Source of the DNA: Ancylobacter oerskovii
Lineage (GTDB): Bacteria; Pseudomonadota; Alphaproteobacteria; Rhizobiales; Xanthobacteraceae
Reading direction: 5' to 3'
DNA: 64,000 bases
Assembly: GCF_018390555.1 (NCBI RefSeq)
Contig: NZ_JAHBGB010000002.1
Coordinates: forward strand, 496,001 to 560,000
The notes under the pieces are model-generated. The model saw only the letters and a program-made list of their open reading frames with translations, had not been told where the DNA came from and ran no database searches. How positions within the stretch are numbered: position 1 is the first letter of the stretch; every line of letters starts with the position of its first letter. This document shows, piece by piece, positions 1-8,432 of the stretch. The position numbers and the translations under genes are program-made.

Positions 1-564
1 CGCCCCGACGCCGGTCGCGAGGCCGGTGCCGAACTTGCTGGCCTCGCCGGCAATGCCGAGGCTCCAGCCGGCGGTGCCGGCGAGGGCGACGAGCACGCGG
101 CTCGCCACGCCCAGGCAGATCGCCCGGTCGGGGATCACCAGCGCCGTCGTCACCGCGGCGCCGGCGAGATCGACCTCGATCTCCTCGACCCGCAGCCCGA
201 CCCCGGCGCCGGAGGGCGAGAAGGCCAGCGCGTCGCGCCAGGCCGTGCCGTCGAAGCCGACGCTGCGCCCCTCGGCGACCACATGCGCCCGCCAGCCCGC
301 CCGGGGGGTGAGGAAGCGCCAGCCGGAGCCGTCATGCACCGCCACCGCGCCCGCGCGTCCGGCCCAGTCGCCGCCGGCGCCGGCGGCGACGATATGGCGG
401 TCGCCGAGGACGGGCGTCGGCGGCGGCGTGGCGCGCGTGCGGTCGAGCACCGCCAGTTGCACGGCGGCGTCGAGCAGCAGCAGCGCCTCGTTATGGGTGA
501 CGTGCTTCTGCGCCTGCGCCGCCGCGAGCAGCGGCAGCGCCAGCGACGGGGTCGTCTCGCTCAT
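1..564 (-). CDS. DUF2793 domain protein, partial (runs off the left edge)
   Basis: The frame is open from the ATG at 564 to the window edge (188 codons, no stop), so the C-terminus is missing. The N-terminus has the DUF2793 pattern: a Ser/Thr-Pro-Leu-Leu-Pro start, then AQAQKHVTHNEALLLLDAAV near residues 16-35, then a Gly-rich stretch with GDRHIVAAGAGGDWAG and a Trp-rich segment. DUF2793 proteins are usually found among phage or GTA tail genes; their biochemical role is not settled. It starts 37 bp after the stop of the giant tail tip gene on the same strand, so it is probably the last gene of the GTA cluster. A tail or spike accessory role is inference from position. Confidence 0.8.
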   Translation of the reverse strand, partial: MSETTPSLALPLLAAAQAQKHVTHNEALLLLDAAVQLAVLDRTRATPPPTPVLGDRHIVAAGAGGDWAGRAGAVAVHDGSGWRFLTPRAGWRAHVVAEGRSVGFDGTAWRDALAFSPSGAGVGLRVEEIEVDLAGAAVTTALVIPDRAICLGVASRVLVALAGTAGWSLGIAGEASKFGTGLATGVGA

Positions 565-601
565 GGTGATCTCGTGCTGTTGCGGCGTTCAGGCCGGAGG
601 A

Positions 602-3600
602 TCAGGTCGCCAGCCGCGCAAGGAGCGGCGCTCCCGCCCCGGCGCTCGCGGAAAGCTGCGCGACGCGCAGGTCGATGAAGGGCTGCGCGGCGCCGAAATC
701 GACGATCTCCGCCGCCGCCGCATAGAGGAAGGCCGGCGAGGTCACGGTCGCGGTCCGCACCACGGCGGCGCCGTTCAGGATCTCGACGCGGTAGGCCTCC
801 GCCGCCTCGCCGAGCGGCACCTCGACGACGTCCCAATTGTCGCCGCCCTGGCGGGTGCGCCGGGTCCAGCTCATCTCGACGCCCGCCGGCGTGCGCCGCG
901 CGCGGGCATGCACCGGCGCGAGCGGCGCCAGGGCGAGAGCGCCGACGGTCGTCCCGGTTTCGGAGACCGCCGGATCGCCATGGTCGCGATCGGCCCGCCC
1001 CGCCCGCAGGGTGAGCGCGCGACCGATCTGCTCGGCTCCGGTCGCCACGCCGGCGAGGTTGCGGTCGAGCCGCACGAACAGCGTGCCGGCCGGCCATTCG
1101 GCGGCCGCCCGCGCCTCGGTGCCGCCCTGCCCGCGCAGCAGGGTGCCGAGCGACCACACCCGCTGGCCGACCAGCTCGGCCTCGGCGAACTGGATCACCT
1201 CCACTGCGCCGTCCGGCGCCACCAGCGCCGCGAGATTGGCGCCGTTCAGCACCGCCTCCTCGCTCGCCGCCGCCAGCAGCCCGCCGTAAAGCTCCACCGT
1301 CAGCCGCGCGCCCGGTTGCCATAGCCAGGGCGCTCCCGGCGCCAGCGGCCCGGTGAGCCGCCCCATCACCGAAGGCGCCGGCAGCGTCGCCACCCGCTCG
1401 AAGCTCGCCCCGTCGATCCCGCGCCACACCGCCAGCGCCCCCGGCCAGGGGGAGGTGAAGGCCGCCAGCCAGGCCAGCGTCGGCGCCTCGCCGGAAGAGG
1501 GCAATGCCGGCAGGGTCAGCACCGCCAGCTCCGGCGGCCCGGCCGCCACGGGCAGGGTCACGCCGGTCGCGCGCGGCTCGCGCACCGCCAGCGCGAACAC
1601 GCCGGGATCGATGCTGCGTCCCGTCACCTCCCGCGCCTCGGTGTCGCTGACCTCGGTGATCTCGACCAGCCGCCGCCGGCCGTCGCGGGTGAGGCCGACG
1701 ATATCGCCCGGCTCCAGCGCGAGCCGCGAGGGCGGCAGCGCGAAGCGCAGGCTCTCGCGCGTTGCCCAGGCATCCTGCAGCCACATCTCGGCGAGGCCGG
1801 AGACCAGCCCGTCATGCGCCGCCATGGCGACATCGAGGCTCGTCTCCACCCGCGCGGCGCCGGCGAGCCGGCGCGAGGCGGCGGTGGAGCGGCGATATTC
1901 CGCCATCGCATCGACGAAGCCGATGGTCACGGAGAGCGGCAGCTCGCCCTCCGATGCCCGGGTGACGCTCGGTGCCGGCCGGTCCTCGTCGGCGAGGACA
2001 TCCTCGTCGGCGAGTTCCGCCGCCAGCCGGCCGCCGCGCGGGCGCAGCGCCAGCCCGTCGCCATTTTCCATCAGGTCGAAGCCGAAGACGCGGCCCAGCG
2101 GCTCCAGCGCCGCCCGCACGCTCATCGGCCGGTCGACGACATAGCCGTCGATCACGCCGGCCAGCCGCGAGGCGTCCAGCCCCTCGATGCCGGCATCAGC
2201 CGCGAGCGCCGCGCACATCTCGGCGAGCGGCGCCGAGCCCAGCCGCCCGGTCAGCCAGTGGCCGGTCGTCCAGTTCGTCCCGTCCGCCCACACATCGGTG
2301 GCGAGCGGAAAGGCGGGGAACGGCCGCGCATCCCATGTCCAGGCATAGACGCCCGCGAGGTCGATCATCCGCCCGCCCGGCAGGCCGGCGGCCGGCGGAT
2401 TGGCGGCATCGGACGCAAGCGCGTCGAAGGAGGCTTCGAGATGCCGGCGCTGGATCAGGTCGTCGCGCTGTCCATTGGAGAAGGGCGGCAGGCCGTTCTC
2501 CACCGATTTCGGATCGGGGAACACGCTCGGCCGGTTCGCTCCCTTGTCGACCGCCGCGCAGCCGATCTCGGTCAGCCGCACCGGCTTCGCCCCCGGCACA
2601 TAGGCGGTCGGGCCCGCCTGCCGGACGCCGCCGATGCGCTCGTGATGGGCATGGCCCCACCAGGAGGCGATGTCCTTCTGGCGGAACACCCAGGGCTCGC
2701 CATAGGCGCCGTCGGTGATCGGGGTGCGGGCCTGCGTGGCGCGCGCGTCCTCGTCGGCATAGTACCAGTCGAAGCCCTCGCCGCCGGCGACATTCGCCGC
2801 GAGATAGGCGGGATCATAGCCGCTGCCGAAGCTCGCGGCGTCGAGATGGACGTCGCCGTCGCGCCAGTCGGCGATCGGCGCGTACCAGTCGATGCCGATG
2901 AAGTCGATGGCCGGCGACGCCCAGAGTGGATCGAGCGGAAAACGCACCTCTTCCCCGCCATCGAGCGAATGGGCGCCATATTCCGTCCAGTCGGCCGCAT
3001 AGGAGACGAGGGTCCCCGCCCCCACCGTGGCCTTCACCTCGGCCGCCAGCGCCGCATAGTGCTGCGCCGCCGGATAGACGCCCGGGCTCGAGCGCACCCG
3101 CGTCAGCGCCGCCATCTCCGAGCCGATCAGCAGCGCCTCCACCCCGCCGGCGAGCACGCTCAGCCGGGCATAGTGCAGCGCCATCCGCCGCAGCCCCCAA
3201 TCGGCCGGGCCGGCATAGATCACCTCGCCGCCGGAAATCGCGAACTGCGCCGCCGTGGCGGTGCCGAACAGCGCGGCGATCTGCGCGCCGGCGCCGGCGG
3301 TGCCGTCCGGCGTGCCGGGCCGTCCCGGCGCGGGATCGCAGGTAATGCGCCCGCGCCAGGGATAGGCCGGCTGGTCGGCATTGCCGGTCCAGGGGTCGGC
3401 CAGGCCGCTGCCGGCCGGCACGTCCATCATGATGAACGGGTAGAGCGTCACCTTCAGCCCGCGGGCCTTCAGCGCCTGGATGGCGCGCACCACGCTGGCG
3501 TCGGAAGGCGTGCCGCCATAGGCCGGGCGTCCCTCATGCGCGCTCACCAGATGCGCGTCGGCCCGCGTGCGGCCGGCGACCCGCCAGGCCTGCGTCGTGC

Positions 3601-4510
3601 CGCCGGCCTTCACCGTCTTGTCCCGCCGCTCGACGCCGGGATGCACCTCGCACCGCCCCGCCCGCAGGTCGGTGCCGAACCACGACACCACCAGCGCCAC
3701 CCGTTCGAGGTTCGGGCAGCAGGCCATGAGCCGGTCGAGCGACGCCTCGACATCGGTCGCGGCGATCGTCGCATGGCGGTTCTCCGCCGCGTAGCTGCCC
3801 GCCCGTTCGACGCGCTTGAGCTCGGTGGTGTCGTAGCCGAACTCGGTGGCGGCGGGGATCATCGTCACCGCCTTCAGGCGCGGCTCCAGCGCCCCGACGG
3901 CCCGCTCCACCTCCACCGAGAGCTGCGGCAGCCGGTTGCCGAAATCGGCGAGCGGCAGTCGCTCGAAGACGAGATAGACCAGCCCGCGATAGGCCGGCGC
4001 CCCCTCGCCTTCCAGCGCCGCGACCAGCGGATCGGGCATCTGGTCCTCGCCGCCGAGATAGGTGCGGACGTTGAGCCCTTCCAGATCCAGCTCGCGCCCG
4101 TCGGCCCAGATGCGGCCGATCCACGTCGCCGGCCCCTCGCACAGGCCGACCGCGAAATTCGCGTAATAGGAATAGGTGGTCGTGGTGGTGCCGCCACCGA
4201 GCGACGAGCCCTTGCCGCCGGCGGAACCGGTCTGCGTGGAGACCACCTCCTCCACCTCGCTCGCCCAGATCAGCTGCGCCGAGAGCCGGGCGCGGCCATA
4301 GAGCCGCGGCATGGGGGCGCCGTCCACCGAGGTCATGATGTCGAGATCGGCCAGCCGCGGCCCCTCGACATTCTTGCCGGGCGTGAGCAGCGCACGGTCG
4401 ATCACCGCCCCGCCCAGCGCGCCGATGGCACGGCCGGCAATGGCGCCGAGCGGCCCGAACAGCGAGCCGCCCAGCGCCGCCCCCGCGCCGCCGAGAAGAA
4501 GTGTCGCCAT
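602..4510 (-). CDS. GTA tail tip / host-specificity protein (RcGTA g15-like, 1302 aa)
   Basis: This is the very large last structural protein of Rhodobacter-type GTAs. It has a Gly/Ala-rich hydrophobic N-terminus (residues 5-40), a Thr/Tyr-rich GTTTTTYSYYANFAVGLCEG segment near residues 110-130, a glycoside-hydrolase TIM-barrel-like region at roughly 430-720 (AAQHYAALAAEVK followed by FIGIDWYAPI), and a C-terminal half resembling phage tail tip/hub domains. The length of 1302 residues agrees with RcGTA g15 (about 1300). Such proteins form the distal tail hub and contact the recipient cell. The gene follows the NlpC/P60 gene after a 54-bp gap, and the ATG at 4510 is the obvious start. The assignment is firm; the exact role of the barrel in this species is unknown. 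Confidence 0.93.
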   Translation of the reverse strand: MATLLLGGAGAALGGSLFGPLGAIAGRAIGALGGAVIDRALLTPGKNVEGPRLADLDIMTSVDGAPMPRLYGRARLSAQLIWASEVEEVVSTQTGSAGGKGSSLGGGTTTTTYSYYANFAVGLCEGPATWIGRIWADGRELDLEGLNVRTYLGGEDQMPDPLVAALEGEGAPAYRGLVYLVFERLPLADFGNRLPQLSVEVERAVGALEPRLKAVTMIPAATEFGYDTTELKRVERAGSYAAENRHATIAATDVEASLDRLMACCPNLERVALVVSWFGTDLRAGRCEVHPGVERRDKTVKAGGTTQAWRVAGRTRADAHLVSAHEGRPAYGGTPSDASVVRAIQALKARGLKVTLYPFIMMDVPAGSGLADPWTGNADQPAYPWRGRITCDPAPGRPGTPDGTAGAGAQIAALFGTATAAQFAISGGEVIYAGPADWGLRRMALHYARLSVLAGGVEALLIGSEMAALTRVRSSPGVYPAAQHYAALAAEVKATVGAGTLVSYAADWTEYGAHSLDGGEEVRFPLDPLWASPAIDFIGIDWYAPIADWRDGDVHLDAASFGSGYDPAYLAANVAGGEGFDWYYADEDARATQARTPITDGAYGEPWVFRQKDIASWWGHAHHERIGGVRQAGPTAYVPGAKPVRLTEIGCAAVDKGANRPSVFPDPKSVENGLPPFSNGQRDDLIQRRHLEASFDALASDAANPPAAGLPGGRMIDLAGVYAWTWDARPFPAFPLATDVWADGTNWTTGHWLTGRLGSAPLAEMCAALAADAGIEGLDASRLAGVIDGYVVDRPMSVRAALEPLGRVFGFDLMENGDGLALRPRGGRLAAELADEDVLADEDRPAPSVTRASEGELPLSVTIGFVDAMAEYRRSTAASRRLAGAARVETSLDVAMAAHDGLVSGLAEMWLQDAWATRESLRFALPPSRLALEPGDIVGLTRDGRRRLVEITEVSDTEAREVTGRSIDPGVFALAVREPRATGVTLPVAAGPPELAVLTLPALPSSGEAPTLAWLAAFTSPWPGALAVWRGIDGASFERVATLPAPSVMGRLTGPLAPGAPWLWQPGARLTVELYGGLLAAASEEAVLNGANLAALVAPDGAVEVIQFAEAELVGQRVWSLGTLLRGQGGTEARAAAEWPAGTLFVRLDRNLAGVATGAEQIGRALTLRAGRADRDHGDPAVSETGTTVGALALAPLAPVHARARRTPAGVEMSWTRRTRQGGDNWDVVEVPLGEAAEAYRVEILNGAAVVRTATVTSPAFLYAAAAEIVDFGAAQPFIDLRVAQLSASAGAGAPLLARLAT

Positions 4511-4564
4511 GGATGAGGTTCCGATGTCAGAGAAAGACGCAATCGCGGTGCGGTTTCTTGTCCC

Positions 4565-5005
4565 CTACCCCGCGCCGGGAAAGGCGAAGGCGAAGGCGAG
4601 GCGCCGCCGCCACCAGGGCGCGAAGGCGACCTCCGCCACGCTCGCCCCGTCATGGGCGTGCACCATGCGATCATCAGCCACCAGGATCGCCGCATGCTTG
4701 GCCGGCAGATGCGCCCGCCAGCGGAACAGCAGCACGTCGCCGGGCCGGACGGCCTCCACCGCCACCGGCGCCAGATGCCGGAACCCGGCCTGCGCCAGTT
4801 GCTCGGTCCGCGTCGCCTCCGCCCAGTCCGGCGCATAGGCCGGCAGGGTCTCGGGCTCGGCGCCGAGCACCGCCCGCCACACCCCGCGCACCAGCCCGAG
4901 GCAATCGGCGCCCTCGCCGGCGAGCGAGGCACGATGCAGATAGGGCGTGCCGATCCACCGGCGGGCCTCGGCGATGATCTTCGCCCGCAGCTCCGTCTCG
5001 CTCAT
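4565..5005 (-). CDS. NlpC/P60 family peptidase (RcGTA g14-like)
   Basis: A 146-residue NlpC/P60 cysteine peptidase of the phage type. The catalytic Cys lies in GEGADCLGLVRG (Cys35) and the His in AKHAAILVADD (about residue 110), followed by a hydrophobic C-terminus. In RcGTA the equivalent protein sits in the tail baseplate and is thought to cut peptidoglycan so that DNA can enter the recipient periplasm. The ATG at 5005 lies one base beyond the stop of the DUF2163 gene. Position between DUF2163 and the giant tail protein is the canonical GTA order. Confidence 0.93.
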   Translation of the reverse strand: MSETELRAKIIAEARRWIGTPYLHRASLAGEGADCLGLVRGVWRAVLGAEPETLPAYAPDWAEATRTEQLAQAGFRHLAPVAVEAVRPGDVLLFRWRAHLPAKHAAILVADDRMVHAHDGASVAEVAFAPWWRRRLAFAFAFPGAG

Positions 5006-5006
5006 G

Positions 5007-5873
5007 TCAGGAGGCCCCCGGCCGGGAGATGCGCAGCACCGCGTCATTGCCCGGCATGTGCGGCATGCCGCGGAAGTTCGGCGTGTTGGCGAAGCGGTCG
5101 CGGCAGGTGGAGAACCGCTTGTCGCAACCGGCGCTCACCGTGAAGGCGTCGCCTGCCGCCAGCGGCTCCGGCGGGCGCTGCCACATGTCGAGCCGCACCG
5201 TGCCGCCGGCCATGCCATGCGCCTTCACCTCGCTGGCGAAGCCCGCATTGGCCCCGCCGGTGAAGACGAGCCGTCCCTGCGTGAACCAGCCGGCGGCGAA
5301 GCCGTCGAGCCCGCTCGCCGTGAACCGCCCGGCCGCCTCCACCGCGACCACCGCCCCCTCGCCGCGGAACGCCGGCGCGGCAAGATCGATCCGGCAGCGC
5401 ACGTCGCCGAGATCGGCGTCGCAGCTGCGGGTGAACAGCCGCCCGCGCACCTGCCCGAGCGCGTCGGCGAGCCCGCGCAGCTCGGCGACGAAGGTGCCGT
5501 TCTCGCGCCGCACCTCGCCGAGGCTACCCCGGCGCAGCCGCACGAAGCTCGCCGGGTTCGACCAGTCGACCAGCAGCAGCTCCACCGCCGCCCCGTCATA
5601 GAGGCCGGCGGCGAGGTCGCGCTCGTCGAGCTGGTCGGCGGCGAGCGCGCCGGCCATCTCCCCGGCCGCGGCCGCGAAGCCGAGCGCCGCCGCCGTCTCG
5701 CTTCCCGTCACCCCCGCCGCGGCGTGGAAGGGCGTGCCGTCCACCTCGAGGTCGCGGTCGTGCTCGGTCAGCCCCAGCACCGTGCCGTCGCGGCGGGTGA
5801 GACGCCAGCAGCGTGCCAGCGTGGTGGCGCCGGAGGCCAGGGCGGCGGCGAGGTCCGGTGGCAAGGTCCTCAT
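5007..5873 (-). CDS. DUF2163 baseplate hub protein (RcGTA g13-like)
   Basis: A 288-residue protein with the DUF2163 N-terminal region (ATTLARCWRLTRRDGTVLGL near residues 17-36) and the Cys-rich C-terminal DUF2163 segment (GDAFTVSAGCDKRFSTCRD near 245-265). In the RcGTA particle this is a baseplate hub protein; conserved Cys residues at the C-terminus are typical of the family. The ATG overlaps the stop of the upstream DUF2460 gene by 4 bp (ATGA), which indicates translational coupling. The length matches RcGTA g13. Confidence 0.93.
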   Translation of the reverse strand: MRTLPPDLAAALASGATTLARCWRLTRRDGTVLGLTEHDRDLEVDGTPFHAAAGVTGSETAAALGFAAAAGEMAGALAADQLDERDLAAGLYDGAAVELLLVDWSNPASFVRLRRGSLGEVRRENGTFVAELRGLADALGQVRGRLFTRSCDADLGDVRCRIDLAAPAFRGEGAVVAVEAAGRFTASGLDGFAAGWFTQGRLVFTGGANAGFASEVKAHGMAGGTVRLDMWQRPPEPLAAGDAFTVSAGCDKRFSTCRDRFANTPNFRGMPHMPGNDAVLRISRPGAS

Positions 5874-6511
5874 GGTCTTATCTCCAGCACGGGAATGCGC
5901 GGGATCTGCCCGGCCTCGAAGGCGGTCAGGTTCACCTCGAGGAAATCGGTGTCGAAGCGCACGGGCACGTCGAACAGGAATCCGGCGGTCACGCCCGCTC
6001 CCGCCGCCGGCACATGGCCGGCGAGGAAGGTGACGGTGCCGAGCGTGGCGTCGAGGGCGTAATGCGTTCCCTCGGTCTGCTCGGCCCCGTCCACCGCCAC
6101 CCGCACCGTGCCGGCGACCGGCTTGGCGATCGGCCGCGCATAGGGCGCGTGCGCGCCGCCATAGGTCTTGGCGAGCTGGAACTGCGCCCGCGCCCCGGTG
6201 CCGGCGCCGAGCGCCTGGTCGAGCGGCGTCACCGCCGTTCCCGGCGCGGCGGAGGAATGGTCGAGCCGGTCGCGCCAGCGAAAGCCATAGAGTCGCCCGC
6301 GCCGCTCCTCGAAGAAGGCGACGACGCCGGCCAGCTGCGCCAGCGAGGTGACGCCGTAGCCGGCGTCCCAGCGCCGGCGGGAATGGGCGAGGCGCGTGTT
6401 GCGCTCCTCGCGGCCGGTCAGCGTGGTGACGATCTCGGTCGCCCGCTCCGGCCCGCCCGCCGCGCCGAGCGCGATGTCGAGCGGAAACAGCACCTCGTGG
6501 AAGGCGGCCAT
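5870..6511 (-). CDS. DUF2460 distal tail protein (RcGTA g12-like)
   Basis: A 213-residue DUF2460 protein. Typical segments are the N-terminal FHEVLFPLDIALGAAGGPE, RRWDAGYGVTSLAQLAGVVA and FFEERRGRLYGFRWRDRLDH, and the C-terminal DVPVRFDTDFLEVNLTAFEA. DUF2460 proteins form the distal tail ring joining the tube to the baseplate in RcGTA. The start is ATG 6511, 49 bp after the tape-measure stop. The stop overlaps the next ATG. Confidence 0.94.
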   Translation of the reverse strand: MAAFHEVLFPLDIALGAAGGPERATEIVTTLTGREERNTRLAHSRRRWDAGYGVTSLAQLAGVVAFFEERRGRLYGFRWRDRLDHSSAAPGTAVTPLDQALGAGTGARAQFQLAKTYGGAHAPYARPIAKPVAGTVRVAVDGAEQTEGTHYALDATLGTVTFLAGHVPAAGAGVTAGFLFDVPVRFDTDFLEVNLTAFEAGQIPRIPVLEIRP

Positions 6512-6560
6512 GGCATGCCTTTCATTGCGAATATCGGAATGGCGGCACGGCGGCGGCGCC

Positions 6561-7157
6561 TCAGCCGCTGCGCTCCCCGCGGGCGACCGCCCGGCTCACC
6601 AGCCCGGCGAGATAGGCCTCGGACCGGCGGAACGAGCCGGCATCGGGCGTCGCGACATTGACGGTGACGTTCACCGCCCGGCCGCCGCCGCCCGCCGCCA
6701 CGCCGAGCCGCCCGTCGGGCCCGCGCCGCAGCGGCAGGATCGCCTCGGCGCCGGCCTCGCCCATCAGCCCGGTACGTCCGCCGGCGAGCGGGAAATAGGT
6801 CGGGCTCGCCACCACGCCGCCGCTCGCGAACGGCACCACCCGCCCGCCCTCGAAGGCGCCACCCTTCGCAAAGCCCAGCGCCCCGCCGAACAGGCCCTGC
6901 ACCAGGCTGGCGAAGCCCTGCTCCACCGGCCTCAGGGCGATGTCGAGCGCCAGCGAGGAAAGCCTGAGCCCCAGCGCGCGGATCACGTCGCCGGCCTCCT
7001 TGCCCTTCACCACCGCGCCGGTCAGCGCGTCGCCCACCGACCGGCCGAAGCCGCGCGCCAGGCGCTCGGCTTCGGAAAGCTCGCGGCGGAAGGCGCTCGT
7101 GTCCGCCGATATCTCGACGGTGAGATCCGCCGCCGTCAGACTGTCATCCTCGGTCAT
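6561..7157 (-). CDS. GTA tail tape measure protein (RcGTA g11-like)
   Basis: A 198-residue protein whose N-terminus (TAADLTVEISADTSAFRREL) and C-terminal Gly-rich half (FAKGGAFEGGRVVPFASGGV, then TGLMGEAGAEAILPLRRG) are characteristic of phage tape measure C-termini. RcGTA has a similarly short tape measure of about 220 residues, consistent with the short tail of these particles. A central alternation of hydrophobic and charged residues (about 25-90) is likely helical. It follows the g10.1-like gene after 34 bp in the canonical order. Confidence 0.9.
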   Translation of the reverse strand: MTEDDSLTAADLTVEISADTSAFRRELSEAERLARGFGRSVGDALTGAVVKGKEAGDVIRALGLRLSSLALDIALRPVEQGFASLVQGLFGGALGFAKGGAFEGGRVVPFASGGVVASPTYFPLAGGRTGLMGEAGAEAILPLRRGPDGRLGVAAGGGGRAVNVTVNVATPDAGSFRRSEAYLAGLVSRAVARGERSG

Positions 7158-7191
7158 GTCGGCTCCATGCGATCGGTCGGAAGGTCGGGGA

Positions 7192-7404
7192 TCAGTCGGG
7201 AAACCGCGCCATCAGCGCCGCCAGGCCGCTGCGGTCGAGCGGCGCCCGCTCCGGGCCGGCGAAGGCGCGCATGGCGGCGGCGAGTTCGCGCGGCGTCAGC
7301 GCCCAGAAGTCGCGGGCGGCAAGCCGCAGCCGGCCGAAGCCGAACGCCATGGCCTCCGCCCAGGGAAACGCCGCGACGGGCCGCGACAGCTCGGTCGCGT
7401 TCAG
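7192..7404 (-). CDS. small GTA tail assembly protein (rcc01693 / TIGR02216-like)
   Basis: A short reading frame between the g10-like gene and the tape measure gene encodes FPWAEAMAFGFGRLRLAARD, then FWALTPRELAAAMRAF and a C-terminal LAALMARFPD. This is the recognisable pattern of the roughly 65-residue GTA protein found between g10 and g11. There is no ATG or GTG at the 5' end. The only suitable codon is a CTG (7402-7404) overlapping the upstream stop as CTGA, giving 70 residues; the first ATG would remove the conserved FPW motif. The family is thought to be a tail assembly chaperone. The identity is confident and the start is not. Confidence 0.82.
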   Translation of the reverse strand: MNATELSRPVAAFPWAEAMAFGFGRLRLAARDFWALTPRELAAAMRAFAGPERAPLDRSGLAALMARFPD

Positions 7405-7796
7405 TCCCGCCGCGGCACGCGAGGGTCCGGCACGGCCTCCGCGGCCGCCGGCAGGTCCGGTCGCCCTTCCTCCGGCACCGCCCCGAAGGTGGCGGCGATC
7501 AGGTCGCCGACGATGCGGGCGAAGCCGGTGGCCCCGCCCGGCGTCGTCATCCGCGCCACCTCCGCCGCGCCGATCTCCTCGCCGGCACCGCCGAGGCCGG
7601 CGGCGATCACCCGCGCCGCGTCGCGGGCGGAGAGCCGCCCGGCGCCGAAGCGCTCGGCCAGCGCCACCAGGTCGGCGGCCCCGAAGGCCTCCTCCAGCTC
7701 CGCCAGCGCGCCCAGGGTAAGCACCAGCCGCCGCCGGCGCCCGTCGAGCTCGGCGACGATCTCGCCGCGATAACGGTTGGCCGCGAAAACGTTCAT
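7401..7796 (-). CDS. GTA family protein (RcGTA g10-like)
   Basis: A 131-residue protein of the GTA g10 family (tail tube-associated, gene transfer agent family protein). It begins with NRYRGEIVAELDGRRRRLVL, followed by LGALAELEEAFGAADLVALA, both typical of the family. The C-terminus is Pro/Ala/Asp-rich. The start is ATG 7796, 10 bp after the major tail protein stop. Its end overlaps the next gene by 4 bp if that gene uses the CTG start. Confidence 0.92.
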   Translation of the reverse strand: MNVFAANRYRGEIVAELDGRRRRLVLTLGALAELEEAFGAADLVALAERFGAGRLSARDAARVIAAGLGGAGEEIGAAEVARMTTPGGATGFARIVGDLIAATFGAVPEEGRPDLPAAAEAVPDPRVPRRD

Positions 7797-7806
7797 GTCC
7801 GGTCCC

Positions 7807-8214
7807 TCACAGCGCCACGAAGGCGAGTTCGCCCGCGCTTTCCAGCGCGATGTCGAACGTCACCTCGCCGTCGTGCTCGGCGGCGATCTCCAGCGAGACG
7901 ATCTGGAACGGCCCGGTGACGGTGCCGAAATCGGGCACCACCAGCTGCGCGTTCTGCACCGCGCCGTCGAAGAAGCTCTGGCGGATCAGCGCGTCGGAGG
8001 CGGCATCCTTGAACACGCCGGAACCGGAGACGGAGGCGCGCTTCACCCCCGCCCCCGCCAGCAGTTCGCGCCAGCGCCCGGCGCTCTCGGCATGGGTCAC
8101 GTCGACCGTCTCGGTGTTGAAGGCGATCTGCCGCGAGCGCAGCCCGGCCACCGTCACATAGGCGGTGCCGTCGTGGATCTTCAAAAGCAGGTCCTTGCCC
8201 TTCTGCGCGGCCAT
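7807..8214 (-). CDS. GTA major tail protein (RcGTA g9-like)
   Basis: A 135-residue major tail protein (TP901-1/gpV-like fold family used by GTAs). The N-terminus MAAQKGKDLLLKIHDG, the RSRQIAFNTETVDVTHAESA segment and the C-terminal FDIALESAGELAFVAL match the family closely. It polymerises into the tail tube. It is preceded by a 218-bp gap, the longest gap without a gene between genes on this strand of the tail block, which holds an inverted repeat. That gap separates it from the DUF3168 gene that normally abuts it. Confidence 0.94.
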   Translation of the reverse strand: MAAQKGKDLLLKIHDGTAYVTVAGLRSRQIAFNTETVDVTHAESAGRWRELLAGAGVKRASVSGSGVFKDAASDALIRQSFFDGAVQNAQLVVPDFGTVTGPFQIVSLEIAAEHDGEVTFDIALESAGELAFVAL

Positions 8215-8316
8215 GGCCGTCTCCCGTCTTGGTATTTAGGAACCGTTAACCGCGATGCGGCAACCTAGGGCCAGGGTCGGCGATCAGGTGATCGCCGCCA
8301 GCGCCCGTCTCATGTT

Positions 8317-8366
8317 CTGAATCAGGATGAGGAATCGCCGCCAAGTGAGCTCATCCTCCGATTCAG
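8317..8366. repeat. imperfect inverted repeat in the tail-gene gap
   Basis: CTGAATCAGGATGAG at 8317-8331 and CTCATCCTCCGATTCAG at 8350-8366 form an inverted repeat (the right arm has two extra bases) with an 18-bp spacer. GATTCAGGATGA at 8360-8371 also repeats part of the left arm directly. The element lies within the 218-bp gap 8215-8432 between the DUF3168 and major tail genes, where no credible gene was seen. It could be a mobile intergenic palindrome or an RNA hairpin in the GTA transcript. Confidence 0.6.
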
Positions 8367-8432
8367 GATGAAGGCGCTTTCCCGAGTCCCCGCCGGATAT
8401 TAGCCGGCTTTCCTGAGATTCGTCCTGCCCGT

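Noticed and set aside
1814-4516. A 900-residue plus-strand open frame opposite the GTA tail tip gene
   Set aside because: It is antisense to a clearly identified gene, is Arg/Gly/Ala-rich with no domain, and results from high G+C.
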